A stretch of 63,253 nt of DNA from an uncultured Pelagibacteraceae bacterium. Lineage in GTDB: Bacteria > Pseudomonadota > Alphaproteobacteria > Pelagibacterales > Pelagibacteraceae. Below the pieces are notes generated by a model. It was not told the origin of the DNA. It saw nothing but the letters and a program-made list of their open reading frames with translations, and did not search any database. A program made the position numbers and the translations under genes. The DNA lies in assembly GCA_902590845.1 (NCBI GenBank), contig CACIYJ010000004.1, positions 1-63,253 of the forward strand. Reading direction: 5' to 3'. The stretch's first letter is position 1, and every line of letters begins with the position of its first letter. Of this stretch, positions 29,378 to 38,820 are shown piece by piece.

Positions 29378-29826
29378 AATTAAATAGTCTTGTAAAAAAT
29401 AATAAGAAAAAAATAAGAGTTGGCAGAGGTATTGGTTCTGGTAGAGGAAAAACTTCTTCAAGAGGCCATAAGGGACAAAAATCTAGGTCTGGTGTAGCAA
29501 TAAAGAGTTTTGAAGGTGGTCAAATGCCTCTATACAGACGGTTACCGAAAAGAGGTTTTAAAACATTAGGTAAAAAAAATATGGCGATTTTAAATTTATC
29601 TAAAATTCAAAATATTTATGAAAAAAACAAAAATGAACTTAAGAGTTCTTTGGATTTAAAATCTTTAAAAGACAGAAAAATTATCAATAAAAAATATTTA
29701 AAATTAAAGATATTAGGCACAGGAGAATTAAAGACAAAAATAGATATTACTGCTCACTTTGCATCAAAACAGGCTCAAGAAAAAATCACAAAAGCTGGTG
29801 GTAAATTAAATATTATTAAAAAATAA
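29374..29826 (+). CDS. rplO: 50S ribosomal protein L15
   Basis: A 150-residue protein. [26 protein letters not shown] and the [17 protein letters not shown] motif identify it; the C-terminal domain ends in [19 protein letters not shown]. It directly follows rpsE with a 4-base overlap and comes 6 bases before secY. Confidence 0.96.
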   Translation: MKLNSLVKNNKKKIRVGRGIGSGRGKTSSRGHKGQKSRSGVAIKSFEGGQMPLYRRLPKRGFKTLGKKNMAILNLSKIQNIYEKNKNELKSSLDLKSLKDRKIINKKYLKLKILGTGELKTKIDITAHFASKQAQEKITKAGGKLNIIKK

Positions 29827-29832
29827 TTCAAT

Positions 29833-31137
29833 ATGTCTAGTGAAAATTTAAATACAGCAGGAGCTTTTAGCCAGGCAAAAGATTTAAAAAATAGAATTTT
29901 ATTTACCGTTTTACTTTTAATCGTATATAGATTGGGCACATATGTTCCTCTTGCAGGGATAGATCCTCTAGCATTAAAAGAAATTATGGCATCAAGTCAA
30001 AAAGGTTTGCTAGGAATGTTTAATATGTTTTCTGGTGGAGCTGTAACTAGAATGGCTATTTTTGCTTTAGGTATAATGCCTTATATTTCTTCATCTATTA
30101 TAGTTCAATTATTAACTGGAGTTTCTGATTATTTTAAAAATTTAAAAGAACAAGGTGAAATTGGAAGAAAAAAAATTACACAAATTACAAGATATGGAAC
30201 AGTTCTAATTGCTTGCTTACAAGGTTATGGAGTCTCAGTTGGTTTGGAGAATGCTGGAAATTTAGTAATTGAACCAGGGGTAGGATTTAAGATCATTACT
30301 ACAATTTCTTTAGTTGCGGGAACAACTTTTTTAATGTGGCTAGGTGAACAAATAACTCTAAGGGGAGTTGGAAACGGTATTTCATTAATAATTTTTTCAG
30401 GAATCGTAGCAGAAATACCTAGAGCTTTAGCTTCTACATTTGAATTAGGAAGAACCGGCGCTCTATCAGCTTTAATGATTGTAGGAATATTTATTTTAGT
30501 CATACTTACAGTATTGTTTATTGTATTTTTTGAAAGAGCAATGAGAAAAATTTTAATAAATTATCCTAAAAGACAAGTTGGTAATAAAATGTATGGAGGA
30601 GAGTCTTCTCATTTGCCATTAAAAATTAATACAGCTGGAGTTATTCCGGCAATATTTGCTTCTGCTTTATTATTATTGCCAATCACACTTACAAACTTTG
30701 GATTTACTGAATCAGATTTATCTATTAAGATTTCTTCAATGTTTACCCAAGGTCAGCCTTTATACATGCTATTGTATGCATCAGGCATTATATTTTTTGC
30801 ATTTTTCTATACATCAATTGTTTTTAACCCAAAAGAAACAGCAGAAAATTTAAGAAAATATGGTGGATACATTCCAGGAATTAGACCAGGAGAAAGAACA
30901 GCTGAATACATTGAAAGTATTTTAATCAGATTAACAACTGTTGGATCTTTATATCTTACTTTTGTTTGTTTAATGCCTGAATTTTTAATTGCTAAATATC
31001 CAATTCCTTTTTATTTAGGAGGAACTTCAATTTTAATTGTTGTAGTTGTTGCAATGGATACTGTAACTCAAGTTCAGACAAGATTAATGAGCTCTCAGTA
31101 TGAGTCATTAATTAGAAAGACTAAATTTGGGAAATAA
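29833..31137 (+). CDS. secY: Preprotein translocase subunit SecY
   Basis: A 434-residue protein with ten predicted membrane spans, the pore of the Sec translocon. RILFTVLLLIVYRLGTYVPLAGID begins span 1, the plug follows, and PYISSSIIVQLL, GNGISLIIFSGI and the cytoplasmic loop ERAMRKILINYPKRQVG are conserved. It acts with SecE encoded upstream at about 7 kb. It closes the spc block and precedes adk by 8 bases. Confidence 0.98.
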   Translation: MSSENLNTAGAFSQAKDLKNRILFTVLLLIVYRLGTYVPLAGIDPLALKEIMASSQKGLLGMFNMFSGGAVTRMAIFALGIMPYISSSIIVQLLTGVSDYFKNLKEQGEIGRKKITQITRYGTVLIACLQGYGVSVGLENAGNLVIEPGVGFKIITTISLVAGTTFLMWLGEQITLRGVGNGISLIIFSGIVAEIPRALASTFELGRTGALSALMIVGIFILVILTVLFIVFFERAMRKILINYPKRQVGNKMYGGESSHLPLKINTAGVIPAIFASALLLLPITLTNFGFTESDLSIKISSMFTQGQPLYMLLYASGIIFFAFFYTSIVFNPKETAENLRKYGGYIPGIRPGERTAEYIESILIRLTTVGSLYLTFVCLMPEFLIAKYPIPFYLGGTSILIVVVVAMDTVTQVQTRLMSSQYESLIRKTKFGK

Positions 31138-31145
31138 TTAGTTTT

Positions 31146-31796
31146 ATGAATCTAATTATATTTGGCCCTCCAGGTGCTGGCAAAGGGACACAATCAAATT
31201 TTATTGTAAATAAATATGATTTATTTCAATTATCAACGGGCAGAATCCTTAGAGAAGAGGTAAAAAATAAAACAGAACTAGGTATTAAAATTGATTCATT
31301 AATGAGCTCAGGTTCATTAATTGAAAATAAAATTGTAAATAAATTAATTGAAGGATTTGTTTCAAATATAAAATATAAAAATAGATTTATTTTTGATGGT
31401 TATCCCAGAAATATAGAACAAGCAAATAATTTAGACGCTTTATTGCAAAAATACGAACAAAAAATTGATTTAGTTTTAGATTTATCAGTTTCACTTGACA
31501 TAGTTAAAAAAAGAATTTCTGGAAGATCTGCATGCTCTATATGTGGAAAAATTTATAATGATTTTTTTAACACCCCTCCAAAAAATTCAAGTTGCTGTGA
31601 TTCTAAATTTTTACAAAAAAGATCTGATGATACTTTAGATATAGCTGTAAAGAGATTTCAAACTTATGAAAAAAACATGGATCCTTTAATAAAATTTTAT
31701 AAAGATTTAAATTTACTTAAGTCAGTCAATGGAGAAAGGACAATATCTCAAATTAGCGCTGAAATTAGCGGAATTATTGACTCCATCGAGGGTTGA
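31146..31796 (+). CDS. adk: Adenylate kinase
   Basis: A 216-residue enzyme that interconverts ATP and AMP with two ADP. FGPPGAGKGTQ (6-16) is the P-loop, and FDGYPRN is the AMP-binding motif. The long LID domain (about 125-160) has CSIC followed by CC, so three or four Cys stand near the zinc site of Gram-positive kinases, although the spacing of the second pair is not the canonical CxxC. Its stop codon overlaps the TTGACT of a putative promoter for the alpha operon. adk between secY and rpsM is the usual alphaproteobacterial order. Confidence 0.96.
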   Translation: MNLIIFGPPGAGKGTQSNFIVNKYDLFQLSTGRILREEVKNKTELGIKIDSLMSSGSLIENKIVNKLIEGFVSNIKYKNRFIFDGYPRNIEQANNLDALLQKYEQKIDLVLDLSVSLDIVKKRISGRSACSICGKIYNDFFNTPPKNSSCCDSKFLQKRSDDTLDIAVKRFQTYEKNMDPLIKFYKDLNLLKSVNGERTISQISAEISGIIDSIEG

Positions 31797-31820
31797 CTTT
31801 AAGCATTTAGGCAATATAAA
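31793..31820 (+). promoter_or_regulatory. Putative sigma-70 promoter of the alpha operon
   Basis: TTGACT (31793-31798, overlapping the adk stop) and TATAAA (31815-31820) are separated by 16 bases. Transcription would begin near 31827, about 24 bases before rpsM. It could give the rpsM-rpsK-rpoA-rplQ genes their own transcript in addition to read-through from the spc block. Confidence 0.55.
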
Positions 31821-31850
31821 TACGCATTTGGAACTTTAACTTATTACAAT

Positions 31851-32234
31851 ATGGCTCGTATAGCAGGAATTAATATTCCACAAAATAAAGTTGTAAGCAT
31901 AGCTCTAACCTATATTCATGGAATAGGTCCATTTTCTTCAAAGAAAATTTGCGAAAAATTAAATATACCTTCTTCAAAAAGAGTTAATGAATTGACTGAA
32001 GAACAAGTATTGAAAATTAGAGAATTTATAGATTCAAATCATAAAGTTGAAGGAGATTTAAGAAGAGAAGTTTCAGTAAACATTAAACGTTTAGTGGATT
32101 TAGCTTGTTATAGAGGCACAAGACATAAAAAAAAATTACCTGTACGTGGCCAAAGAACTCAATGTAATGCGAGAACTCGAAAAGGCAAAGCAATTGCAAT
32201 TGCAGGAAAAAAATTAACACCGCTTAAAAAATAA
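31851..32234 (+). CDS. rpsM: 30S ribosomal protein S13
   Basis: A 127-residue protein of the 30S head that contacts P-site tRNA and the large subunit. [26 protein letters not shown] opens it; [28 protein letters not shown] is the basic C-terminal tail region. First gene of the alpha unit. Confidence 0.98.
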   Translation: MARIAGINIPQNKVVSIALTYIHGIGPFSSKKICEKLNIPSSKRVNELTEEQVLKIREFIDSNHKVEGDLRREVSVNIKRLVDLACYRGTRHKKKLPVRGQRTQCNARTRKGKAIAIAGKKLTPLKK

Positions 32235-32248
32235 ATTTATAAATATTA

Positions 32249-32698
32249 ATGGATAAAAAAGTTAAAAAAATAGAAAAAAAAGTTGACGAAAAAAAAACGG
32301 AATTAGTTAAAAAAGAAAGTACTTTTAAAAAAAAGAAAAAAGTTAAAAGAAATATAACATCAGGTATTGCTTACGTTTATTCAACTTTTAATAACACAAT
32401 TATTTCTATAGCTGATGAAAGTGGAAATGTTGTTTCATGGTCATCAGCTGGAGCAAAAGGTTTTAAAGGGTCTAGAAAATCTACTCCATATGCTGCACAA
32501 ATTGCTGCAGATGACGCGGGTGCAAAAGCTTATGAACAAGGTTTAAGAACACTAACCGTTCAAGTTAAAGGACCAGGATCTGGACGAGAAACAGCTTTAA
32601 GGTCATTACAATCAAAAGGATTTAAAATTTTATCAATAAAAGATACAACACCAATGCCACACAATGGAGCAAGACCACCAAAAAGAAGGAGAGTATAA
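32249..32698 (+). CDS. rpsK: 30S ribosomal protein S11 with a Lys-rich N-terminal extension
   Basis: A 149-residue protein; S11 usually has about 129. The core starts near residue 35 at [18 protein letters not shown] and ends with [16 protein letters not shown]. The extra N-terminal residues (about 20 more than usual) are almost all Lys, Glu and Val. No internal Met stands between residue 1 and the core, so the extension appears real unless a non-ATG start is used. It lines the mRNA exit channel. Confidence 0.96.
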   Translation: MDKKVKKIEKKVDEKKTELVKKESTFKKKKKVKRNITSGIAYVYSTFNNTIISIADESGNVVSWSSAGAKGFKGSRKSTPYAAQIAADDAGAKAYEQGLRTLTVQVKGPGSGRETALRSLQSKGFKILSIKDTTPMPHNGARPPKRRRV

Positions 32699-33733
32699 AT
32701 GCAAACCACATCAAGCATTATAGATAAAAACTGGAAAGCTTTAATTAAGCCAGATAAATTAGAAATTACAAGCAATGAGGATAAAACGATCGCAAAAGTT
32801 GTTGCCGAACCGCTAGAAAAAGGATTTGGACAAACAATTGGCAACTCATTGAGAAGAATTTTATTATCATCAATACAAGGAGCAGCAGTTAGCGCTATTC
32901 AAATTGATGGAGTTCTTCATGAATTTTCTTCAATTAAAGGTGTTAGAGAAGATGTTACAGATATTGTATTAAACGTTAAAAATTTAGCAATAAAATCTTC
33001 ATCAACAAGTATAAAAAAAATTATTTTAGATATAAAGGGCCCTAAAGAAGTTAAAGCAAAAGATATTACCCTTGTACCTGAAGTAGAAATTTTGAATCCA
33101 GAACAAACTATATGTAATTTGGATGAAAAAACTAATTTTCATATGGAATTAATGATTAGTAGCGGAAAAGGTTATGTGGCAGCTCCAAAGAATAGATCTG
33201 AAGAAAGCCCTTTAGGATTGATTTCAATAGATTCATTATTTAGTCCAGTAAAAAAAGTTTCATTTTCAGTAGAGAATACGAGAGCAGGTAGTGCGCTTGA
33301 TTATGATAAATTAGTTATGACAGTTGAAACTAACGGAACTATTGCTGCAGAAGATGCAATAGCGTATTCAGCTAGAATATTTCAAGATCAATTATCAATG
33401 TTTGTCAATTTTGAAGATCCTAAGGAGATTGTCAAAGAAGTTAAATCTACAGAACCAGAATTTAATAGAAATTTATTGAAAAGAGTAGAAGAATTAGAAC
33501 TTTCTGTCAGATCTATGAACTGTCTTAAAAATGATAATATAATTTATATTGGTGACTTGGTTCAAAAAACGGAACCGGAAATGTTAAGAACGCCAAATTT
33601 TGGAAGAAAATCTCTTAATGAAATTAAAGAAGTTCTAAATACGATGTCACTATACTTAGGAATGGAAATACCAAATTGGCCTCCGGATAATATTGCAGAG
33701 TTATCTAAAAAACTTGAAGAAAATAATTACTAA
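32699..33733 (+). CDS. rpoA: DNA-directed RNA polymerase subunit alpha
   Basis: A 344-residue subunit. The N-terminal domain has [28 protein letters not shown], the dimer and assembly region. The C-terminal domain (from about residue 260) has [16 protein letters not shown] and [13 protein letters not shown], the helix-hairpin-helix part that binds UP elements and activators. It starts immediately after rpsK and shares one base with rplQ. Confidence 0.98.
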   Translation: MQTTSSIIDKNWKALIKPDKLEITSNEDKTIAKVVAEPLEKGFGQTIGNSLRRILLSSIQGAAVSAIQIDGVLHEFSSIKGVREDVTDIVLNVKNLAIKSSSTSIKKIILDIKGPKEVKAKDITLVPEVEILNPEQTICNLDEKTNFHMELMISSGKGYVAAPKNRSEESPLGLISIDSLFSPVKKVSFSVENTRAGSALDYDKLVMTVETNGTIAAEDAIAYSARIFQDQLSMFVNFEDPKEIVKEVKSTEPEFNRNLLKRVEELELSVRSMNCLKNDNIIYIGDLVQKTEPEMLRTPNFGRKSLNEIKEVLNTMSLYLGMEIPNWPPDNIAELSKKLEENNY

Positions 33734-34179
33734 TGAGACACGGAATTGGTTATAGAAAATTAAACAAGACAGGTGAGCACAGAAAAGCTTTATTTAAGAA
33801 TATGCTTAATTCATTAATTAAATATGAACAAATAATTACTACATTGCCTAAAGCAAAAGAATTAAAACCACAAATTGACAAAGTTATTACAATAGGAAAA
33901 AAAAACATATTAAGTAATAAAAAAAGACTTTTTTCAAAATTACAGGACAAAAAATCAGTATCAAAAGTATTTGATGAACTATCAAAAAGATATAATTCAA
34001 GAAACGGAGGTTATTCTCGAGTATTAAAAGCTGGTTTTAGAAGAGGCGATGATGCGCCAATGGCTGTGATTGAATTAGTTGATAGAAATCCAGAGGCTAA
34101 AAAAGTTGATAAACCAAAAAAAGTTGAAAAAAAAGAAAAAGAGAAACAAACAGATCAAAAAAAAGTAGCAAGCAAATAG
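33733..34179 (+). CDS. rplQ: 50S ribosomal protein L17
   Basis: A 148-residue protein. [24 protein letters not shown] and [26 protein letters not shown] form the conserved domain (to about 118). The last 30 residues are a Lys/Glu-rich tail like those often seen in alphaproteobacteria. It ends the long ribosomal block. Confidence 0.96.
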   Translation: MRHGIGYRKLNKTGEHRKALFKNMLNSLIKYEQIITTLPKAKELKPQIDKVITIGKKNILSNKKRLFSKLQDKKSVSKVFDELSKRYNSRNGGYSRVLKAGFRRGDDAPMAVIELVDRNPEAKKVDKPKKVEKKEKEKQTDQKKVASK

Positions 34180-34191
34180 TTTCAGCTCTAC

Positions 34192-35100
34192 ATGCTAAAA
34201 ACCTATACTGTTGAAAAAGATTATCAAAACTCACGTTTTGATAAATGGTTTAAAGCAAAAATAATAAATCTTCCTCAGTCATTAATTGAAAAAATTATTA
34301 GATTAAATAAAGTAAAAATTAACAGAAAGAGAGCCAAATCATCTTACAGAGTACAATCTGGAGATATTGTAGAAGTGTATGATATTTCAAAATTCAAGGT
34401 AAATGATAGACCTAAAATATTAAAATACAAACCATCCAGAAAAGAAGCAGATGTTTATGATAACTATATTATAGAAAACAATGAAAATTTTATAGTTATA
34501 AACAAACCAGCTGGTATTGCAGTTCAATCTGGAACAAAATCATTTAAAAATATCATAGATGTATTGAAAGACACAAAATATTTTGAAAATTACAAACCGT
34601 ATATAGTTCATCGACTAGACAAAGAAACTTCCGGCGTTTTGATTGTAGCCAAAACAAGAGAATACGCCCAATTATTTACTTCTCTCTTTAGAATAAGAAA
34701 AATACACAAGACATATGTTGCTTTGACTTATGGAAGAATTTCTAAGTCTAAAGACACATTAAAAGATGATTTAGTTTCTTACGATAACAATAAAAAAGTA
34801 ATACAAAAAGCAATTGCCCATTTAAAAGTTTTAAAATCCTCCGACGATTACTCTTATGTCGAGCTAAACCCGATAACTGGAAGAAAACATCAATTAAGAA
34901 AGCAACTCTATAATATTGGAAATCCTATTGTTGGTGATGATAAATATTTTATCAATAGAAGAGGTAATAAAAAAAAAACAAGAAGTAAAAATCTCATGTT
35001 ACATGCTTATAAAATTAAATTTATGATAAAAAATATTCAATATAATTTTAAAGCTGAATATAATAAAGATTTTGAAGAATTTCTAAAAAGAAAATTTTAA
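34192..35100 (+). CDS. RluA-family 23S rRNA pseudouridine synthase (RluC-like)
   Basis: A 302-residue protein. An S4-like RNA-binding domain fills the first 65 residues (RLNKVKINRKRAKSSYRVQSGD). The catalytic domain carries HRLDKETSGVLIVAK from residue 140, with the catalytic Asp143, and the LNPITGRKHQLRKQL motif near residue 225. The family isomerises uridines in 23S rRNA or tRNA; the S4 domain and the long loop fit RluC, but RluD cannot be excluded. It lies 12 bases after rplQ and meets lipB tail to tail with a 4-base overlap. Confidence 0.88.
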   Translation: MLKTYTVEKDYQNSRFDKWFKAKIINLPQSLIEKIIRLNKVKINRKRAKSSYRVQSGDIVEVYDISKFKVNDRPKILKYKPSRKEADVYDNYIIENNENFIVINKPAGIAVQSGTKSFKNIIDVLKDTKYFENYKPYIVHRLDKETSGVLIVAKTREYAQLFTSLFRIRKIHKTYVALTYGRISKSKDTLKDDLVSYDNNKKVIQKAIAHLKVLKSSDDYSYVELNPITGRKHQLRKQLYNIGNPIVGDDKYFINRRGNKKKTRSKNLMLHAYKIKFMIKNIQYNFKAEYNKDFEEFLKRKF

Positions 35101-35708
35101 ATTTTATCTATATTTTTTATAAATATATTCATCAATTTTTTTTCTACATTCTTAACTATTGCTCGATTTTCATTATATATAGATGTTATTTTTTGATTAT
35201 CCAGTCCGCAAGGAATAATTTTTAAGTATTGGTTAAGATTATTATTTATATTTATTGAACACCCGTGATAGGCAACCCATTTTGAGATTCTTAAACCAAT
35301 AGCAGCTATTTTTTTTTTATTTACCCAAATACCAATGTTTTTTTTATCTTTTTTTCCTTTAATTTTGTAAATCTTTAAAAATTGAATAATACTCTTTTCA
35401 ATTGTGCTTATTAATTTTCTAATATCTTTTTTTCTTTTATTTAAATCTAAAGCAAAATAGATAATTTTTTGACCTGGGTTATGAAGTGTGATTTTTCCGC
35501 CTCTATTTGTATTAATGATTTTAATTTTTTTATCTATAATTTCCTTATTATTAGATCTTATACCTGCTGTATAGGTGATAGGATGTTCTAAAATCCATAA
35601 CAATTCTTTACCTTTATTTATTTTAAGTTCTTCCACACGTTTATTAAGAAATTTCATAGCAATTTTGTAGGAAATACGTCTTTTACTTATTTTCACTTCT
35701 ATGCTCAT
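35097..35708 (-). CDS. lipB: Octanoyl-[acyl-carrier-protein]:protein octanoyltransferase LipB
   Basis: A 203-residue enzyme that moves octanoate from ACP to lipoyl domains, the first step of lipoate synthesis. RGGKITLHNPGQ (69-80) is the family motif with the conserved His, Lys133 in KKIAAIG and Cys167 in IPCGLDN are the catalytic pair. The chain is unusually rich in Lys and Ile, reflecting the base composition. It overlaps the RluA-type gene by 4 bases and is divergent from mgtE. Confidence 0.92.
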   Translation of the reverse strand: MSIEVKISKRRISYKIAMKFLNKRVEELKINKGKELLWILEHPITYTAGIRSNNKEIIDKKIKIINTNRGGKITLHNPGQKIIYFALDLNKRKKDIRKLISTIEKSIIQFLKIYKIKGKKDKKNIGIWVNKKKIAAIGLRISKWVAYHGCSININNNLNQYLKIIPCGLDNQKITSIYNENRAIVKNVEKKLMNIFIKNIDKI

Positions 35709-35713
35709 TTAGT

Positions 35714-35742
35714 TTGTAATTTATCATTTTATGGACTATTAG
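35714..35742 (+). promoter_or_regulatory. Weak promoter candidate for mgtE
   Basis: TTGTAA (35714-35719) and TATTAG (35737-35742) are 17 bases apart, each matching four of six consensus bases. Transcription would begin near 35749, about 19 bases before the mgtE ATG. No magnesium riboswitch was recognised. Confidence 0.3.
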
Positions 35743-35767
35743 TCTCAAAAAACAATCAGAGGTGTTT

Positions 35768-37147
35768 ATGACTTTAGTTAAATCAACAGGAGATAAAAAG
35801 GTCAATCTCGATTTTAATAAAGAATTTATTAATACTTTTTCTGAAAAAATACAATCTTCAGATATAAAATTTATCAATCAAACCCTTAAAGATTTGCATG
35901 AGTCAGATGTAGCAAATTTAATAGAAAATTTATCTAACGAGACAAGAATTAAGCTTATTGAGCTAGAAGAATTTAATATTGATCCTGATATTTTTATTGA
36001 ATTAAATGAGTCTATTCAGAGTGAAGTTCTTCAACTTTTATCAACCGAGTCAATAATCAATATTATTAAAAGACTAGAGTCAGATGATTCAATTAAAATA
36101 TTAGAAAATTTAGAAAAAAATAAAAAAGAATCAGTTTTAGAAAAATTACCACCTAAAGATAAATTTCTTTTAGAAGAAGGATTAAGCTATCCAGAAGATT
36201 CCGCGGCTAGAATTATGCAAAGGGAGTTCACAGCAGTCCCTAGTAGCTGGAGTGTTGGGCAAACCATAGATTATTTAAGAGAAAACAAAGATCTTCCTAA
36301 AGAATTTTTAGAAATTTTTATTGTTGATAATGATTTTAAACCTGTAGGAACTGTCCCTTCATCAAGAGTATTGAGAACTTCTAGAGATTCAAAGATGAAT
36401 TCTATTATGACCGAAATGCCGGTTTTAATTTCAGTTAATATGGATAAAGAAGAAGTCGGTCATACATTTGAAAGTTATAACTTGGTTTCTGCAGGAGTAG
36501 TCAATAAAGACAACAAATTAGTAGGAATGATCACAGCCGATGACGTTGTTACAGTTGTTCAAGAAGAAGCTGAAGAAGATGCATTAAGATTAGCCGGTGT
36601 TGGTGATGAAGAAATTACAGATGGAGTTTTAAAAAAAACCAAAAGAAGATTTAGCTGGCTCCTGCTTAATTTGTTTACAGCAATTATAGCATCAATAGTT
36701 ATAGGTTTTTTTCAGGAAGATATCGAAAAAGTTGTTGCTCTTGCCGTATTGATGCCCATCGTTGCTTCAATGGGAGGAAATGCTGGAATGCAGACTCTTG
36801 CTGTTACCGTTAGAGCAATCGCAAAGAAAGAAATTTCTTCAGGGAATTTTTTAAAAATTGTCACTAAGGAATTTGTTATTGGTATATTAAATGGAGTAAT
36901 TTTTGCAATCATAGCAGGAGTTATTGTTCAGTTTTGGTTTGAACAAATGGATTTATCAATTTTGATTGCCGTTTCAATGATACTAAATATGATAGTGGCT
37001 GGTTTATTTGGAATATTAGTTCCTGTATCTTTAAAAAAGATGAATATTGATCCAGCTTTAGCTTCAAGTGTATTTGTTACTACAATAACAGACGTGATTG
37101 GTTTTTTATCTTTTTTAGGCTTAGGATCTTATTATTTTCTTAATTAA
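35768..37147 (+). CDS. mgtE: Magnesium transporter MgtE
   Basis: A 459-residue channel for magnesium. The first 130 residues are the helical N domain, followed by a CBS pair (about 135-260) with SAGVVNKDNKLVGMITADDVV, then an ILVPVSLKKM-containing membrane domain with five spans. MPIVASMGGNAGMQTLAVTVRA is the conserved pore segment. AGAGG at 35758-35762 lies 5 bases before the ATG at 35768, which decides this start over the GTG two codons earlier. It overlaps convergent panC by 4 bases. Confidence 0.95.
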   Translation: MTLVKSTGDKKVNLDFNKEFINTFSEKIQSSDIKFINQTLKDLHESDVANLIENLSNETRIKLIELEEFNIDPDIFIELNESIQSEVLQLLSTESIINIIKRLESDDSIKILENLEKNKKESVLEKLPPKDKFLLEEGLSYPEDSAARIMQREFTAVPSSWSVGQTIDYLRENKDLPKEFLEIFIVDNDFKPVGTVPSSRVLRTSRDSKMNSIMTEMPVLISVNMDKEEVGHTFESYNLVSAGVVNKDNKLVGMITADDVVTVVQEEAEEDALRLAGVGDEEITDGVLKKTKRRFSWLLLNLFTAIIASIVIGFFQEDIEKVVALAVLMPIVASMGGNAGMQTLAVTVRAIAKKEISSGNFLKIVTKEFVIGILNGVIFAIIAGVIVQFWFEQMDLSILIAVSMILNMIVAGLFGILVPVSLKKMNIDPALASSVFVTTITDVIGFLSFLGLGSYYFLN

Positions 37148-37959
37148 ATATTATCAATTAATCGAATTTTATTAAGATAAAAAGCAATAAAAATTTTAAA
37201 TTTTTCTCTTTTATTTTTAGGTCGTTTAAGAGTCTTTACATTATATAGCTCTACATAGTCTATTTTTGTTACACCTAGATTTATTAAATCTTTTTTTATT
37301 TTAAGAAGCTTAAAATTAGAAATTTTTTTTTGAATTAATTTTTTTTTAGTCTTTAAATACTTAAAAACATTTGAAGCAATTTTAAATTGATTCTCATTCA
37401 AACGATTATTTCTAGTGGAGCATGCCACTCCATTTTTTTCTCTGATTGTTTTACAATGAATTACTTTTGTATTAATTTTTTTTTTCAAGATATGTCTATT
37501 AATCAGATATGATTGTTGGAAATCTTTAATTCCAAGAAATATATATCTAGGTTTTATTATTTCTAAAAATCTATTAACAACATTTAAAACTCCTTCAAAA
37601 TGACCTCTTCTTGATTGACCACAAAGTTTTTTTGAAGATTTATCTAAAAATATTTTATTTTTTGCTCGAAAAGAAAAAATATTTTTTACATTTGGAATGT
37701 ACACAAAATCAACATTTAAATTTTTTAGTATTATTAAATCTTTTTTTAAATTACGAGGATAGCTAAGAAAATCTTTTTTTTCATTAAATTGTTTGGGATT
37801 GACAAAAATTGAGACTAAGATTTTACCTTTAAAAGTTTTCGATTTTTTAATTAAAGAGATATGGCCCCTATGTAAACCTCCCATTGTAGGCACAAAAGAT
37901 ATATTTTTGATATTTAAAATCTTTTTTTGTAGTTTATGTTTACTTTTAAATATTTTCAT
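37144..37959 (-). CDS. panC: Pantothenate synthetase
   Basis: A 271-residue enzyme that condenses pantoate and beta-alanine with ATP. PTMGGLHRGH (24-33), VNPKQF (53-58) and GIKDFQQ (143-149) are the nucleotide and pantoate-binding motifs. Shorter C-terminus than E. coli, but the core is complete. No panB or panD is in the window. Divergent from galU with a 38-base gap. Confidence 0.94.
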   Translation of the reverse strand: MKIFKSKHKLQKKILNIKNISFVPTMGGLHRGHISLIKKSKTFKGKILVSIFVNPKQFNEKKDFLSYPRNLKKDLIILKNLNVDFVYIPNVKNIFSFRAKNKIFLDKSSKKLCGQSRRGHFEGVLNVVNRFLEIIKPRYIFLGIKDFQQSYLINRHILKKKINTKVIHCKTIREKNGVACSTRNNRLNENQFKIASNVFKYLKTKKKLIQKKISNFKLLKIKKDLINLGVTKIDYVELYNVKTLKRPKNKREKFKIFIAFYLNKIRLIDNI

Positions 37960-37997
37960 TTATTCACTGTAATGATAATAACTATTATGAGAATCAT

Positions 37998-38813
37998 ATG
38001 ATAAAACAAGCAATTATTCCACTAGCAGGTTTAGGAACAAGATTGTTGCCTTTAACCAGTGTAATTCAAAAAGAGCTACTACCATTAAACGGTAAGCCAA
38101 ATTTAGAGTACATAATGGAAGAATGTATTGAAGCTGGAATCAAGCAGTTCATTTTTATAGTTCCTAAAAATAGACCTACTATAAAAAATTATTTTTTCAA
38201 TGATAGTTTTTATAAAAGATTAATAAAGAAGAAAAAAAAAGACAAAAAATTAAAAGAAATTTTCAGAAGAATTAAGAAGTACCAAAAGATGATAAAATTT
38301 GTATATCAAAATAAACCCGATGGAACAGGAGCCGCTGTCTTGAAATGTAAAAAATATTTAAAAGATAAACATTTTTTGATGCTTCTCGCAGATGATTTAA
38401 TTGTTAAAAAAAATTGTTCAAAAGAAATGATTTCTTTACATAAAAAAACAAAGGGATCTATAATAGCAACTAGAAAAGTAGAAAGAAGAACAGTCTCGAG
38501 ATGGGGAATCTTAGGGGTTAAAGACAAAAAAAAGCATTCATTCTCAATTAATGAAGTAATTGAAAAGCCTAAATTGAAAGAAGCACCATCAAATTATGCC
38601 ATAATTGGAAGATATATTTTACCTAAAAAAATTCTTTCTGTTTTAAAAAATCAAAAAAAAGGAAAAGGTGGAGAGATACATATCACAGACGCAATCAAAA
38701 CCTTAATCGAAAGAGGCGAAAAATTTTATGGAAATATCTTTAAAGGAAAATATTTGGACTCAGGAACTCTTGAGAGCTACATCAAGTCAAACTTAATAAT
38801 TTCAAAATTATAA
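37998..38813 (+). CDS. galU: UTP-glucose-1-phosphate uridylyltransferase
   Basis: A 271-residue nucleotidyltransferase that makes UDP-glucose. AGLGTRLLP (10-18) and KELLPLNGKP (25-34) bind the nucleotide, and GTGAAVLKCK and VIEKPKLKEAPSNYAIIGRY are family blocks. Slightly short against the common 290 residues. It is 7 bases before ugd, which uses its product, so the pair makes UDP-glucuronate for surface glycans, possibly for the glycosyltransferases at the window start. Confidence 0.94.
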   Translation: MIKQAIIPLAGLGTRLLPLTSVIQKELLPLNGKPNLEYIMEECIEAGIKQFIFIVPKNRPTIKNYFFNDSFYKRLIKKKKKDKKLKEIFRRIKKYQKMIKFVYQNKPDGTGAAVLKCKKYLKDKHFLMLLADDLIVKKNCSKEMISLHKKTKGSIIATRKVERRTVSRWGILGVKDKKKHSFSINEVIEKPKLKEAPSNYAIIGRYILPKKILSVLKNQKKGKGGEIHITDAIKTLIERGEKFYGNIFKGKYLDSGTLESYIKSNLIISKL

Positions 38814-38820
38814 TAATATT

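Noticed and set aside
30656-30853. Plus-strand 65-residue reading frame inside secY
   Set aside because: It lies wholly within the well-supported secY in another frame and has no family features; the same applies to the many minus-strand frames inside ribosomal and polymerase genes.
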